Below, in pieces: positions 1 through 8,928 of a stretch of DNA of 64,000 nucleotides (position 1 is its first letter; each line of letters starts with the position of its first letter). The DNA comes from Alkalibacterium sp. MB6 (lineage in GTDB: Bacteria; Bacillota; Bacilli; Lactobacillales; Carnobacteriaceae_A). The DNA lies in NCBI RefSeq assembly GCF_009935905.1, contig NZ_PREX01000003.1, forward strand, positions 1-64,000, written 5' to 3'. The position numbers and the translations under genes are program-made. The notes below the pieces were generated by a model. It had not been told where the DNA came from. It saw nothing but the letters and a program-made list of their open reading frames with translations, and did no database searches.

Positions 1-72
1 TTGGATAAGTCATCCAACCCCATTATAAAGGACTTTTTTATATCATGAAACAGTTAAATTTTTAATGCAACA

Positions 73-1167
73 CTAGTGAGTTAGTACAATAAATAATAGA
101 ATACCTAATACAACTAACCACGCTTGCCAACGAGCTAAATTTAGCGTACTGCCAATACCAAAACGCTTTTCTACAAATACTGAAGGGTCTTCTTTATTGT
201 AATAAATCATTCCCCATTTCCACTGTACTTCTTCATCTGGATCCTGGTAGTATTGTTCCTCTTCGCCTAATAATTTTTCCCCTGCCTGACCGTATTTAAA
301 AGTCAGGTATAAGGTTCCACCTAGAGAAAAAACGAGGTAAATAGCTATAGTAGCTATTAGTATCCACGTATTTTCTCCTTGGCTAAATAAGGAATAAAGA
401 AATAAGATAGAAATTAACAGCTGAGTAGCTATAGTTATCGCAAAGGTAAAATTGGACCACGCTTCTCGAAACCGTCTACTCTTCTCACTTGCTTTCACTG
501 GGTCTAGTGGAGATAAACGCTGCTTTGATTTTACAATCGCATGATTACTATAATTGAATACAGGAATCATCAAGAGTTGAATACCAGGAAGGGCCAACAC
601 ACCCCATACACTTTTTGATATATAGCGGTTCACTTCAAATTGGCTATCCCAGTGAATCGGAATTTGATCAGGAATTCGGTCATAAAAAGCAAAGGCAATC
701 AATACAGGGATCACAATAATAGCCAATTGCCAAATGAAGAAAGTGAACTGGCTCTTCGCTTTTACTTTTTGGTGGTAGTTCATATCGACGACGACTCTTT
801 TAGCTTTTTGCTGTTCCGCTTTTGGCAACTGTTGTTTCCACTTTAAGACTTTATTTCTATAATTCAAGTAAAGGATGAATGTAAATAGTAAAAAAATAAC
901 CATTCCAACTGTCACATAAACAGCTGATAACACCTCTACTCTATCCGGGTCTTCCATAAAAGGAAGCACGAATAAAGGCAGACCAAGTAGTCCACTAATG
1001 GTTATATTCCACAAAGCAAATCGTTTCTTCAACTGTTCAAGGTACTCATGTTTACCGGCAATCGCTACACCAAAAGGAGTGGCCTGCCGACTAAACAATG
1101 GCGTTAAACCAGAGGCTATCCCCATGACTAAAAAAATGACAAACATTAACCCACTAAATAACCACAT
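73..1167 (-). CDS. DUF1648/DUF5808 multipass membrane protein
   Basis: A 364-residue polytopic membrane protein with about eight hydrophobic segments (for example near residues 3-22, 55-70, 80-100, 143-163, 190-205, 240-260, 268-290 and 347-362). The central stretch around residues 160-185, with PDQIPIHWD, is the DUF1648 signature. The C-terminal WGMIYYNKEDPSVFVEKRFG segment is typical of DUF5808. Proteins of this type resemble the SdpI/YhjB group, and some act in immunity to toxic peptides or in envelope homeostasis; a role here is inference. The start lies 3 bp after the stop of the GntR regulator, so the two are co-transcribed and the regulator probably controls it. Family call firm, function unknown. 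Confidence 0.8.
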   Translation of the reverse strand: MWLFSGLMFVIFLVMGIASGLTPLFSRQATPFGVAIAGKHEYLEQLKKRFALWNITISGLLGLPLFVLPFMEDPDRVEVLSAVYVTVGMVIFLLFTFILYLNYRNKVLKWKQQLPKAEQQKAKRVVVDMNYHQKVKAKSQFTFFIWQLAIIVIPVLIAFAFYDRIPDQIPIHWDSQFEVNRYISKSVWGVLALPGIQLLMIPVFNYSNHAIVKSKQRLSPLDPVKASEKSRRFREAWSNFTFAITIATQLLISILFLYSLFSQGENTWILIATIAIYLVFSLGGTLYLTFKYGQAGEKLLGEEEQYYQDPDEEVQWKWGMIYYNKEDPSVFVEKRFGIGSTLNLARWQAWLVVLGILLFIVLTH

Positions 1168-1170
1168 CTT

Positions 1171-1548
1171 TTACCACTCCTTTTTCAACTCTTTAGAAAT
1201 TTGTTGTGTCCATTCTTTTGTTTTTTCAACAGACACATCGTGAATATAAACATCTACCAACAGCTCTTCTATTTTTGCCTTTAGTTGATCTTCCAAATCA
1301 TTTGGTTGCTTATCTGTTGTGTTAATCTTGTATCCTCGCTGGCTCTTTAAGAGAATCTCTTCATCCACCAACAGATTATAAGCCTTGTTAATGGTGTGCA
1401 TGTTAACCCCTAAGTCTCCGGCTAAACTTCTTACACTTGGGAGCATCTCGCCTCTTTTTATATCTCCTTTAACGATGGCTTTTTTTATCTGCTTAATTAA
1501 TTGGATATAAATAGCTTCCGTGCTAGTTGGTTCAATTTCTATAAACAT
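1171..1548 (-). CDS. GntR-family transcriptional regulator, YtrA-like
   Basis: A short (125-residue) GntR regulator with an N-terminal winged helix-turn-helix (about residues 10-78, including GEMLPSVRSLAGDLGVN and AYNLLVDEEI) and only a short C-terminal helical dimerisation tail, as in the YtrA subfamily. I start at the ATG at 1548 because AGGAGGGG lies at the right distance upstream; the longer open frame upstream lacks a ribosome binding site. YtrA-type regulators usually repress the membrane or ABC genes beside them and respond to envelope-active compounds. Here the regulated partner is the adjacent DUF1648 membrane protein. A perfect palindrome sits just downstream of the promoter, consistent with autoregulation. 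Confidence 0.85.
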   Translation of the reverse strand: MFIEIEPTSTEAIYIQLIKQIKKAIVKGDIKRGEMLPSVRSLAGDLGVNMHTINKAYNLLVDEEILLKSQRGYKINTTDKQPNDLEDQLKAKIEELLVDVYIHDVSVEKTKEWTQQISKELKKEW

Positions 1549-1579
1549 GGACACCCCTCCTCTTACTCCAGCCGTTTGT

Positions 1580-1621
1580 TTGTTATATAACAAGTATAAC
1601 AATTTTAGTTTTAGATGTCCA
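1580..1621 (-). promoter_or_regulatory. Promoter with palindromic operator for the GntR operon
   Basis: On the minus strand there is a -35 TGGACA (1616-1621), a 17-bp spacer and a -10 TATACT (1593-1598). The perfect 14-bp palindrome TTGTTATATAACAA (1580-1593) abuts the -10 and would cover the transcription start. This is the classical layout for repression by the GntR protein encoded immediately downstream. The sequence is seen directly; the binding is inferred. Confidence 0.6.
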
Positions 1622-1643
1622 TATTAATTAAACTCTTACACAT

Positions 1644-1675
1644 AAAAAAGTCTCCCATTTTATCATGAGAGACTT
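1644..1675 (-). terminator. Rho-independent terminator after the SMP-30 gene
   Basis: Inverted repeat around AAAGTCTC followed, reading the minus strand, by a T run. It ends the transcript of the SMP-30-like gene and separates it from the GntR promoter. Confidence 0.75.
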
Positions 1676-1689
1676 TCCATTCGATTTAA

Positions 1690-2514
1690 TTATCTTATTT
1701 TCACTTTAAATAGTCCACCTGATAATGGTTCTCCATCTTCCTGTGCCGTCGTAATGTAAAGGTAATTCTTATCAGGTCCGCCTAAGCAGCACGATGTAAT
1801 GTTGGACACTGGCATAGGTATGTCAACCAACTGTTCAACTGTTTTTGTATCCCACTTGCATATGCGTTTGCCTCCGTATTCAGCAACCCAAATGTTTTCG
1901 TCTACATCCACACACATACCATCTGGCGATCCCCCGTCTGTGATTTCTACAACTACTCGTTCATTAGATAGTTCAGCGGTATCTAAGTTATAATCAAACG
2001 CTCTTACTTTATTAGTTGGGGTATCAATATGATAAAAGGTCTGACCATCTTTCGACCAACCTAAACCATTTGCGATAGACATGTCCGATAGAATTTCTTT
2101 AACATCATCGTCTTCTACAACAAATAATTTAGCTGCTCCTTCGATGACTTCTTCGTACCCCATTGTACCGATAAGAAACCGTCCCTTTGGATCCATTTTC
2201 CCATCATTGTAACGCATGCGTTCATCTTTATTTGCCTGTAGTAAAAAGGTTCGCTCTTTTGTCTCTGGATTAATTGAATAGATACCTTCTTTTTCAGCTG
2301 AAATGAGCTGCCCGTCCTCATTTAAAACAGCTGCGCCGACCGGTCCGTTCGTTGGATAGGACTCTATCTCAGTGGTCTCTTCATCGAATCGGTAAATGAT
2401 ATTATCCGCAATCGAAACAAAATACAATACATTAGCTTTGTCATCCCAAACAGGACCTTCCAACAGCTTATTTCCAGCATAGTAAACCAGTTTAGGTTTT
2501 AACTCTTGTGACAT
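1690..2514 (-). CDS. SMP-30/gluconolactonase/LRE-family protein
   Basis: A beta-propeller protein of about 274 residues. It has the family landmarks LLEGPVWD near the N-terminus, YNDGKMDPKGRFLIGTMG in the middle, and NGLGWSKDG, GSPDGMCVD and WVAEYGGKRI in the second half. The Glu in the EGP motif and the Asn/Asp residues in NDGK, NGL and PDG are the expected metal and catalytic positions. Members hydrolyse sugar lactones or other esters with a divalent cation; the substrate cannot be read from sequence. I favour the start at 2514, because AAAGGG lies about 9 bp upstream, over the longer open frame reaching 2535. It is a single gene between two terminator or promoter regions. Confidence 0.85.
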   Translation of the reverse strand: MSQELKPKLVYYAGNKLLEGPVWDDKANVLYFVSIADNIIYRFDEETTEIESYPTNGPVGAAVLNEDGQLISAEKEGIYSINPETKERTFLLQANKDERMRYNDGKMDPKGRFLIGTMGYEEVIEGAAKLFVVEDDDVKEILSDMSIANGLGWSKDGQTFYHIDTPTNKVRAFDYNLDTAELSNERVVVEITDGGSPDGMCVDVDENIWVAEYGGKRICKWDTKTVEQLVDIPMPVSNITSCCLGGPDKNYLYITTAQEDGEPLSGGLFKVKIR

Positions 2515-2628
2515 TCTCTTCATCCCTTTCGCCATGTTTCAGTCTACTTATACTATACCGATTTTAAACCTGTTCTCCAAACCTTAGCCTCTTGTGGTAG
2601 AATACCCTTATGAAAAGGAGTGGTTTTT

Positions 2629-3045
2629 TTGATTACCTATAAAACAAATACCCCAATTCCTGTCGACACATTAACTGAACTATACGACAGCGTAAAATGG
2701 ACTGGTTATACGGATCATCCCGAGAAAATGGCTCGCCTCTTAGATGGGTCTTATTATTATATGAGTGCATGGAAAGAGGATCGATTGGTTGCTCTTATTC
2801 GCTCGATCGGAGACGGTGCATCCATTTTGTACATTCAAGACATCTTAGTGCATCCTGATTTTCAACGGTTAGGGATTGGTAGAGAGCTCATGAATCAACT
2901 GATAGCAGATAACTCAGACATCAGGCAAATCGTATTAATCACAGATGATGCCGAAGAAACCAAAGCATTTTATGAAGCAGTGGGTTTTCAAGCTATAGAA
3001 GACGCAAATGGCAAAGCTTTTGTAAAATATGACTTTAACCATTAA
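2629..3045 (+). CDS. GNAT-family N-acetyltransferase
   Basis: A 138-residue GNAT domain. The acetyl-CoA-binding motif A is clear (IQDILVHPDFQRLGIGREL, about residues 70-90), and motif B (AKAFYEAVGF-like) lies near residue 115. I call the TTG at 2629 as the start because AAAGGAG (2614-2620) sits 8 bp upstream; an in-frame GTG at 2620 lies inside that ribosome binding site. The substrate is unknown. The gene is monocistronic and convergent with the BceAB operon, sharing a bidirectional terminator. Confidence 0.8.
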   Translation: MITYKTNTPIPVDTLTELYDSVKWTGYTDHPEKMARLLDGSYYYMSAWKEDRLVALIRSIGDGASILYIQDILVHPDFQRLGIGRELMNQLIADNSDIRQIVLITDDAEETKAFYEAVGFQAIEDANGKAFVKYDFNH

Positions 3046-3047
3046 TT

Positions 3048-3082
3048 AAAAGGAGAAAACCATTGCTGGCTTTCTCCTTTTT
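3048..3082. terminator. Bidirectional terminator between GNAT and bceB
   Basis: AAAGGAGAAA paired with TTTCTCCTTT, with A and T runs on both sides, lies in the 39-bp gap between two convergent genes and can serve both. Confidence 0.75.
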
Positions 3083-3084
3083 AT

Positions 3085-5088
3085 TTATTCCACTATTTTT
3101 AAATACACTTTAGAGGTAATACGGTAAATAATCCAGTAGATAAAGGCGAAACTCGCCACCACAGCGATCGTTACCGTTATTAACAGTTGTGGGTTGTTAA
3201 TACTAAATAAGACGAGCATTTTCTGTAAGATAGAATAGGCAAACGCTGTATGCAAAGCCGCAGTGACAATCGGCAAAGTGAACATCCAGACAATTTGAGA
3301 ACGTGTCGCACGTTTAGTGGTCTCTTTATCCAATCCTACTTTTTGCATAATTTGGATACGTTCACGGTCGTCAAATCCTTCTGATACTTGTTTAAAGTAA
3401 GTGATTAACGCAGCACCTACTGTAAACAGACCTCCTAAAAACAAGCCTAAGAATAAGAAGCCGCCATTTAAACTGTACCACTCTTCACGATTACCTGATC
3501 GGGATTCATAAAAGACACCTACCTCTTCCCCATGATCTCCGATGGCTGCTTGCATCATCTTCCCGTAACTCATGACGTCACCTTCTGTCGCTGTCGTTTC
3601 CCAGTACATGCCTCCTTGCCAATACATGACATAGGGATCTTCTTCTGTATTGTAAGCCGCAGTTATCTCATCAATGGCTTCAGCACTAGGTGTAATGACC
3701 ACCAATGTATCACTTAGATCTGCCTCTGCTCCTACGACTGAAGGACGGTCCTCTAACTCATTCACTAGAAACAGATTATCTCCCAGGCCTAAACGATCAG
3801 AGTTCACTTCAATACCCGCCTCATAGACCAGTACTTCATTATCTTCTAAGTTGATAGATGTACGTTCCATACGATTATAATCATCTAGTGGAACGAGTAG
3901 CACCATATCCGGGATAAACTCTCTCTCCTCAGGACTGACTGTGTTAAATGCATCATTTTCAAATTTACCAATTAAATTAACAAATCTAAATGAATCCATT
4001 GATTCAACTTCCAGGCCGAAATCAACAGTCAATTCATCAATGTGTTCAGTGATTTCTTGAATACTGGCTTCTACCTCACTTCCAGATAAGCCATAGTTGG
4101 TCATAAGTGAATTCGTATTTTCAGCTGGGAAACGATTTTCGAGAGTTTCTTCCGTTCCTACAAAGAGAGTAACCGTTGTTGATATCGCGATAATAACCAT
4201 TACGGCTAATATCGTAATATTTGCTAATCCAACAGCGTGTTGTTTCATTCTGTAAAGCATACCGGAGACTGAAATGAATGGTCCTGGTTGATAGTAAAAC
4301 GCCTTGTTTTTCTTTAATAGCTTCAACACAATAATGGATCCTGCCGTAAAAATTAAATAAGTTCCTATGATGACTAACAGAACGGCTAGGAAAAATTGAA
4401 GTATCGCTTGAACAGGATTATCAATGGTCATAGAGATGGTGTACCCTGAGATAAGAGAAATTAAACCAAGTATAAAGAGAATAGGCGAGCTTTTCGGTTC
4501 TTTTTCTCCTTCTTTGCCCCCTTTTAGTAATGTAATGGGGTTTGAGAAAGTAACTTGAGCCGTATTATAAATGAGTGTCAGCAGGAAAATACCCATAAAG
4601 ACTGCGGCGGTTACTCCCGCTCCAAGCCAAGAGACTGAATAGGTCATCACGACAGGCAACTGAAGCAAATAATTCAAGAATAAAAAGCTTAGCTGACCTA
4701 AGATATTTCCAAGAAAGATACCCAACGCAATACTGATGGCACCAATCATAAGATTTTCTAGCAATAACACCTTACGGATGTGTTTCTTTTCGAGTCCGAG
4801 AATGTTATAAAGACCTAATTCTTTTTTACGTCTTTTCATTAGAAAGCTGTTGGTATAAAAGATAAAGATGAGAGAGAATAGACCAACCACAATAGCTCCC
4901 ATAGAGAATAACTGGACCAACGTTGATGACCTATCTTGAACAAAATCATTCAAAATCAATGAAATCATCATTTGGAACATACTGACCGTTATAGTGGCAG
5001 CTAGTGTATATGGCAAGTAAACTTGTTTATTTGACTGGATATTTCTCCAAGCCAATTTGGTTGAAAACAATTTTCCCATGTTACTCAC
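3085..5088 (-). CDS. bceB: BceB-type ABC transporter permease
   Basis: A 667-residue FtsX-like permease with the layout of the peptide-7-exporter (BceB/VraG/PsdB) family. It has an N-terminal membrane segment, a group of membrane helices up to about residue 310, one large extracellular domain of roughly 210 residues (about 315-530), and three more C-terminal helices. The large domain is the known peptide-sensing part of this family. It overlaps the ATPase gene by 8 bp, so the two are translationally coupled. With the BceRS pair just upstream this forms a four-gene detoxification module against cell-wall antibiotics such as bacitracin or lantibiotics. Which peptide it recognises is unknown. 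Confidence 0.88.
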   Translation of the reverse strand: MSNMGKLFSTKLAWRNIQSNKQVYLPYTLAATITVSMFQMMISLILNDFVQDRSSTLVQLFSMGAIVVGLFSLIFIFYTNSFLMKRRKKELGLYNILGLEKKHIRKVLLLENLMIGAISIALGIFLGNILGQLSFLFLNYLLQLPVVMTYSVSWLGAGVTAAVFMGIFLLTLIYNTAQVTFSNPITLLKGGKEGEKEPKSSPILFILGLISLISGYTISMTIDNPVQAILQFFLAVLLVIIGTYLIFTAGSIIVLKLLKKNKAFYYQPGPFISVSGMLYRMKQHAVGLANITILAVMVIIAISTTVTLFVGTEETLENRFPAENTNSLMTNYGLSGSEVEASIQEITEHIDELTVDFGLEVESMDSFRFVNLIGKFENDAFNTVSPEEREFIPDMVLLVPLDDYNRMERTSINLEDNEVLVYEAGIEVNSDRLGLGDNLFLVNELEDRPSVVGAEADLSDTLVVITPSAEAIDEITAAYNTEEDPYVMYWQGGMYWETTATEGDVMSYGKMMQAAIGDHGEEVGVFYESRSGNREEWYSLNGGFLFLGLFLGGLFTVGAALITYFKQVSEGFDDRERIQIMQKVGLDKETTKRATRSQIVWMFTLPIVTAALHTAFAYSILQKMLVLFSINNPQLLITVTIAVVASFAFIYWIIYRITSKVYLKIVE

Positions 5089-5839
5089 CTCGTCCTGAAG
5101 AGACTAAGATTGATTGAGTGATTTTTTCCATGAACGCTTCTTCGGTCTGTTCACCGCGGTATAACTCATGGTAGACTTTTCCGTCTCGTATAAATAGCAC
5201 TCTGTTTGAGTAGCTTGAGGCTCGAGCACTATGGGTCACCATAATAATCGTCTGACCTAATCGGTTAATATCTTTAAAGATTTCCAATAAGTTTTGAGAA
5301 GAACGTGAATCCAATGCACCGGTCGGCTCATCAGCTAAAATAAGTTTTGGTTTAGTGATTAATGCTCGAGCAACTGCCACACGTTGTTTTTGCCCACCCG
5401 ATACTTCATAAGGGTATTTATCAAGTAACGCATCAATCCCTAGACTCTTAGCTAATGGCAGCACACTCGCCTCCATTTCTTTTACTGGTGTTTTGGCTAG
5501 AACCAATGGCAAGAGAATATTATCTTTTAAGTTGAAATTATCAAGTAAGTTAAAATCTTGAAAGACAAAGCCTAATTGCTCTCTTCTAAATTTTGAAACA
5601 TGCTTGTCTTTAATGTCAGAAAGGGACTTCCCTTCTAAGTAAATTGCCCCCTCTGTCGGCGTGTCTAATGTGGATAATAGATTTAACAATGTTGTTTTAC
5701 CCGATCCAGATTCCCCCATGATAGAAATGAATTCTCCCTTTTCAACTGAGAAATCAACTTGTTGTAAAGCTTCCGTTCCTTTTGTTCCTATACGGCTCGT
5801 GTACACTTTCTTTAAATTGCTAACTTCTATAAATGACAT
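5081..5839 (-). CDS. bceA: BceA-type ABC transporter ATPase
   Basis: A 252-residue ATPase with Walker [10 protein letters not shown] (about residue 41), a Q-loop near [10 protein letters not shown], the signature VSGGQKQR, Walker [13 protein letters not shown] and the H-loop MVTHSA. This combination is typical of the MacB/LolD/BceA subfamily, which powers mechanotransmission or target-protection permeases rather than solute import. It pairs with the overlapping BceB-type permease. It has its own upstream region, separated from bceS by a strong terminator, so it is probably transcribed from a BceR-dependent promoter distinct from that of bceRS. Confidence 0.9.
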   Translation of the reverse strand: MSFIEVSNLKKVYTSRIGTKGTEALQQVDFSVEKGEFISIMGESGSGKTTLLNLLSTLDTPTEGAIYLEGKSLSDIKDKHVSKFRREQLGFVFQDFNLLDNFNLKDNILLPLVLAKTPVKEMEASVLPLAKSLGIDALLDKYPYEVSGGQKQRVAVARALITKPKLILADEPTGALDSRSSQNLLEIFKDINRLGQTIIMVTHSARASSYSNRVLFIRDGKVYHELYRGEQTEEAFMEKITQSILVSSGRGE

Positions 5840-5885
5840 ATCGAATCATTCCTTTTCTATAATTTATCCTGTATGAGCAGCATTG

Positions 5886-5944
5886 ATTTACTGTTGAGAT
5901 AAGAATACCCCATTTACAGCCAGCTAGCATTTACCTATTCTTAC
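5886..5944 (-). promoter_or_regulatory. Putative regulated promoter region of bceAB
   Basis: The gap upstream of bceA holds three copies of ATTTAC in the same orientation (5886-5891, 5912-5917, 5929-5934), the last two 17 bp apart. This is a plausible response-regulator binding array. In homologous modules bceAB is activated by the phosphorylated response regulator from such a site. I cannot match a known consensus with certainty. Confidence 0.3.
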
Positions 5945-5952
5945 AAAGGGTA

Positions 5953-5986
5953 AAAGGAACCTTACATTATTGTAAGGTTCCTTTAT
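5953..5986 (-). terminator. Terminator separating bceRS from bceAB
   Basis: A perfect 14-bp inverted repeat (AAAGGAACCTTACA / TGTAAGGTTCCTTT) with a 4-base loop and flanking T/A runs lies directly after the histidine kinase stop. It makes bceRS and bceAB separate transcription units. Confidence 0.85.
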
Positions 5987-5996
5987 AAAAAACGAT

Positions 5997-7004
5997 TTAA
6001 TCAAAAAACGACAAGGGGGTATGGTTGAAATCAATGATTGCCTTCGTTCCTATCCCGACTTCTGACTCAATCGTCAATGTATGATTCAACCTTTTGCAAA
6101 TTTTTCGTGATAAAAACAACCCTAAACCTGTTGATTTATCATGTAAACGTCCGTTTAATCCAGTATACCCTTTTTCGAAAATTTTTGGCAGATCTTCTTT
6201 TCTTATCCCGCTGCCCGTATCTTCAATAACTAAACGGCCAGCTCCCTCCATATAAATAGTAATCTGGCCTTCTTTTGTGTACTTCAAACTATTGGAGAGC
6301 ACTTGCTCAAGTAACACCTGAAGCCATTTTCTGTCCGTTAACACACTTTCTTCGATGGGCTCATAGTTCAGTGTATTGTCTCTATAAATAAATAAGACGG
6401 AGTATTTCTTTAGCAACTCTTTGATCACTTTATTTAATTGGACCTTTTCTAAATCCAATTCTTTTCCCGTCTCTTCTAGTTTTAAATAGGTTAAAGCCAA
6501 ATGAGTGTAGTCATTTAAGTAAATCAGTTCTTGTTCTAACTGCCTTTTGTTTGTCGTGTCATCACTCTGTCTTTGAAGGAGTAAACTCATCGCAGAGATA
6601 GGTGTCTTAATTTGATGGAGCCATAAAGTAAAGTAGTCCATCTGCTCTTTTTCTTTTAATCTGGTCTCTTCCTTAACTCGTTCAAATTCCTCTTCCAACT
6701 GCTCATAAATCGACTCGTAAGCGTCATCCAGTGATTTGTAACGATCTTGTTCAAGAGAGAACTGCCGCTTCATACCCATTTCTTCGATATCAGCCACTCT
6801 TTTACGGAACATCGACCATTGAATAACTATCATTACCACCCAGACAAAAATAGATAGTTGAGCAGCGTAACCGTAAAAGTAAAAGGACGCACGGGTTAGC
6901 CAAATGAGTAGAGCAAAAATACCCAACAGACTCAGTAGTAAGATGAATTGTGGGAGTAACGTTTTAGTAAAGGCTTTAACCCATTTATTCTTTATTAATC
7001 GCAT
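5997..7004 (-). CDS. bceS: BceS-type intramembrane-sensing histidine kinase
   Basis: A 335-residue sensor kinase with only two membrane helices (about residues 15-35 and 40-60) joined by a very short loop. This is the hallmark of intramembrane-sensing kinases, which take their signal from a partner transporter. The phospho-acceptor is in LHQIKTPISAM (His near 132), with N-box NSLKYT, G1 DTGSGI and G2 STGLGLFL in the ATPase domain. It overlaps the response regulator gene by 20 bp. The kinase is expected to be switched by flux through the BceAB-type transporter encoded downstream. Confidence 0.88.
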   Translation of the reverse strand: MRLIKNKWVKAFTKTLLPQFILLLSLLGIFALLIWLTRASFYFYGYAAQLSIFVWVVMIVIQWSMFRKRVADIEEMGMKRQFSLEQDRYKSLDDAYESIYEQLEEEFERVKEETRLKEKEQMDYFTLWLHQIKTPISAMSLLLQRQSDDTTNKRQLEQELIYLNDYTHLALTYLKLEETGKELDLEKVQLNKVIKELLKKYSVLFIYRDNTLNYEPIEESVLTDRKWLQVLLEQVLSNSLKYTKEGQITIYMEGAGRLVIEDTGSGIRKEDLPKIFEKGYTGLNGRLHDKSTGLGLFLSRKICKRLNHTLTIESEVGIGTKAIIDFNHTPLSFFD

Positions 7005-7662
7005 AGCCGACCCCTTTTTTTGTCACGATAGCCTCGTCTTTTCCGATATCTCTCAGTTTTTTTCTTAATCGAGTGATGTTTACTGCCAAAGTATTGCCAT
7101 CAATAAAGGACTCATCTTCCCATAGTTCCTTCATGATTCGGTCCTTAGAGACGAACTCTCCTTTACCTTTAAAGAGCACTTCCATTATTTTACATTCATT
7201 CTTCGTTAAAGTAGCCGTTTCTCCATTATAGGATACAGTCAAATCCATAGGTTTTAAGATCAATTGATTCATCGTTAAAAAATCATCTTGTTCGTTAAAA
7301 TCATAGGTTCGTCTGAGCAAGGCTTGGATTTTAGCCACGACGACCGATAAACGGAAGGGTTTTTGAATATAATCATCTGCCCCCATTTGAATGGCCATAA
7401 TCATATCCATATCATCCGTTTTTGAGGTCAAAAAGATAATAGGGACTTCAGATACTTTGCGAATCTCCTGACACCAGTAGTACCCGTTGAAAGCTGGCAG
7501 CATAATATCCATCAAAACCATCTGTGGTCTAACCTCAAGAAATTCTTCTGTTACGTGGTTAAAATCCTTTATCAAATGCACGGCGTAATTCCATTTACTC
7601 AACTCTTCTTTTAATGATTCTGCAATCGTTTGATCGTCTTCTACAATTAAAATGGAAAACAT
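6985..7662 (-). CDS. bceR: BceR-type response regulator (OmpR/PhoB family)
   Basis: A 225-residue two-domain regulator. The receiver domain (residues 1-115) has the acidic pocket near VEDD, the phospho-acceptor Asp in LMDIMLP (about residue 53) and the conserved Lys in IQKPF. The C-terminal winged-helix DNA-binding domain occupies residues 130-225 and ends in the usual VTKKGVGYAI hairpin. It is the first gene of the bceRS unit and overlaps the kinase. It is expected to activate bceAB when antimicrobial peptide is present. Confidence 0.9.
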   Translation of the reverse strand: MFSILIVEDDQTIAESLKEELSKWNYAVHLIKDFNHVTEEFLEVRPQMVLMDIMLPAFNGYYWCQEIRKVSEVPIIFLTSKTDDMDMIMAIQMGADDYIQKPFRLSVVVAKIQALLRRTYDFNEQDDFLTMNQLILKPMDLTVSYNGETATLTKNECKIMEVLFKGKGEFVSKDRIMKELWEDESFIDGNTLAVNITRLRKKLRDIGKDEAIVTKKGVGYAINKE

Positions 7663-7813
7663 AGACTAGTCCCCTTCATGTTTCAATAATCTCGTTTTAG
7701 TATACCACCCTATACACGGTATGGCATAGCCCACCTTTAACATCCTACTTCAGACATATATTATATCGTTTGTCTATATGATATAATTTTATAAAGACTA
7801 AGGGGAGGACGTT

Positions 7814-8692
7814 ATGATATATACTTATGAACGCTTAATGATTAAACTGAACCGCCTGAAAGAGAAGGAAAAGAGTGCGGTTGAGCATTTTATTCAAAAA
7901 GAAAAAGACTATAAACAGGCGGAACATGTATTTGAAAAAGAGAGTGATGATGTAGAGAGAATTCAATCTGAATCTTTATCAACCTTTATGAGGAATCTGA
8001 TAGGCACTCAGGAAAAAAGAGTGGAAAATGAACTTCGAGAACAAGTTCAGGCTAAACTAGCATTAGATACTGCTACCGCTTTGTTTTTAAAAGCGAGAGA
8101 AGATTTACTGGACATACGTGACGACATTGACTTACTCCAAAATGAACTAGTGGATTTGCGTGACGAGTTAACCATTCAAGACCCTCAGTTTAGACAAAAA
8201 ATTGCCGAAGAAGAACGGAAACGATTGGAATGGAATCAAGAAATTGAAGAAGTGGATGAGGCCTTAGCAGCAGGCCAAAGTGTACTGAATGCACTGGATC
8301 ATGTCTTAGAGACATTAGACTCTGCTGATTCTATGGCTACTTGGGACCTGTTTTCTGACAGTTTTTTAATTGATATGATGAAGTATAATAAAATTGATAA
8401 GGCTGAGCAAGATATTGCCTATTTAGAAGGCTTAATTGAGCGTTATAGTAAAGAACTAAAAGATGTTAACCTGACTGCTTCTATTCAATATGAAGATTTG
8501 GGACAGATGCACCGGGTGTTTGATTTATTCTTCGATAACATATTTTCAGATTACCGAACGAAAGATACTATTCAACGAAACATCTCTAACTTAGAACAAA
8601 TGGAATCAGAAGTATACAGTATTCAACAGATTTTAAGTAAACGTAAAACTGAATTAATTGAATACATTCAGGCATCTGAAACGTTCTTTTAA
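7814..8692 (+). CDS. Coiled-coil protein of unknown function
   Basis: A 292-residue protein without signal peptide or membrane helix. It is rich in Glu, Lys, Leu and Asp with long heptad patterns (about residues 5-60 and 70-165, then 235-285), so extended coiled coils are predicted. A less charged central part (about 175-200, with SMATWDLFSDSFLIDMM) looks like a small globular insertion. I do not recognise a named family; a PspA-like membrane-associated scaffold is one possibility, but the usual PspA motifs are absent. It is followed 20 bp later by a small glycine-zipper protein with its own strong ribosome binding site, and both are divergent from the bceR promoter, which hints at an envelope-related role. 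Confidence 0.7.
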   Translation: MIYTYERLMIKLNRLKEKEKSAVEHFIQKEKDYKQAEHVFEKESDDVERIQSESLSTFMRNLIGTQEKRVENELREQVQAKLALDTATALFLKAREDLLDIRDDIDLLQNELVDLRDELTIQDPQFRQKIAEEERKRLEWNQEIEEVDEALAAGQSVLNALDHVLETLDSADSMATWDLFSDSFLIDMMKYNKIDKAEQDIAYLEGLIERYSKELKDVNLTASIQYEDLGQMHRVFDLFFDNIFSDYRTKDTIQRNISNLEQMESEVYSIQQILSKRKTELIEYIQASETFF

Positions 8693-8712
8693 TTAGTGAG
8701 GAGACGGTATAA

Positions 8713-8916
8713 ATGAAGAAGAAAACAGACCATTCACCTTCTGAATCAGCGGGATTTGGCGTGGTCTTTGGTTTACTTTTGGACAACCTTGGCTTAGGCA
8801 TTGCTTTAGGTATAGCTTTGGGAGCAGCCGGTGGGTTTGGTTGGGGTAAAAAAAACGAGACAGATAACCAATCAGACACCGACGAGGTTGATGACAACGA
8901 CACGACACAAGATTAA
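8713..8916 (+). CDS. Small glycine-zipper membrane protein
   Basis: A 67-residue protein: a charged N-terminus, then one hydrophobic, glycine-rich segment (about residues 13-46; repeated GxxLGIALG steps), then a very acidic tail (about 50-67, Asp/Glu/Asn rich). The start has GAGGAG at proper spacing. Glycine-zipper segments like this oligomerise in membranes in other small Firmicute proteins. It follows the coiled-coil gene by 20 bp and is almost certainly in the same operon. Function unknown. Confidence 0.7.
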   Translation: MKKKTDHSPSESAGFGVVFGLLLDNLGLGIALGIALGAAGGFGWGKKNETDNQSDTDEVDDNDTTQD

Positions 8917-8928
8917 GTAAATAGATAG

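Noticed and set aside
1-72. Gene fragment at the left window edge
   Set aside because: No open frame with coding character; only a small palindrome TTGGAT/ATCCAA and a T run, compatible with a terminator of the first gene.
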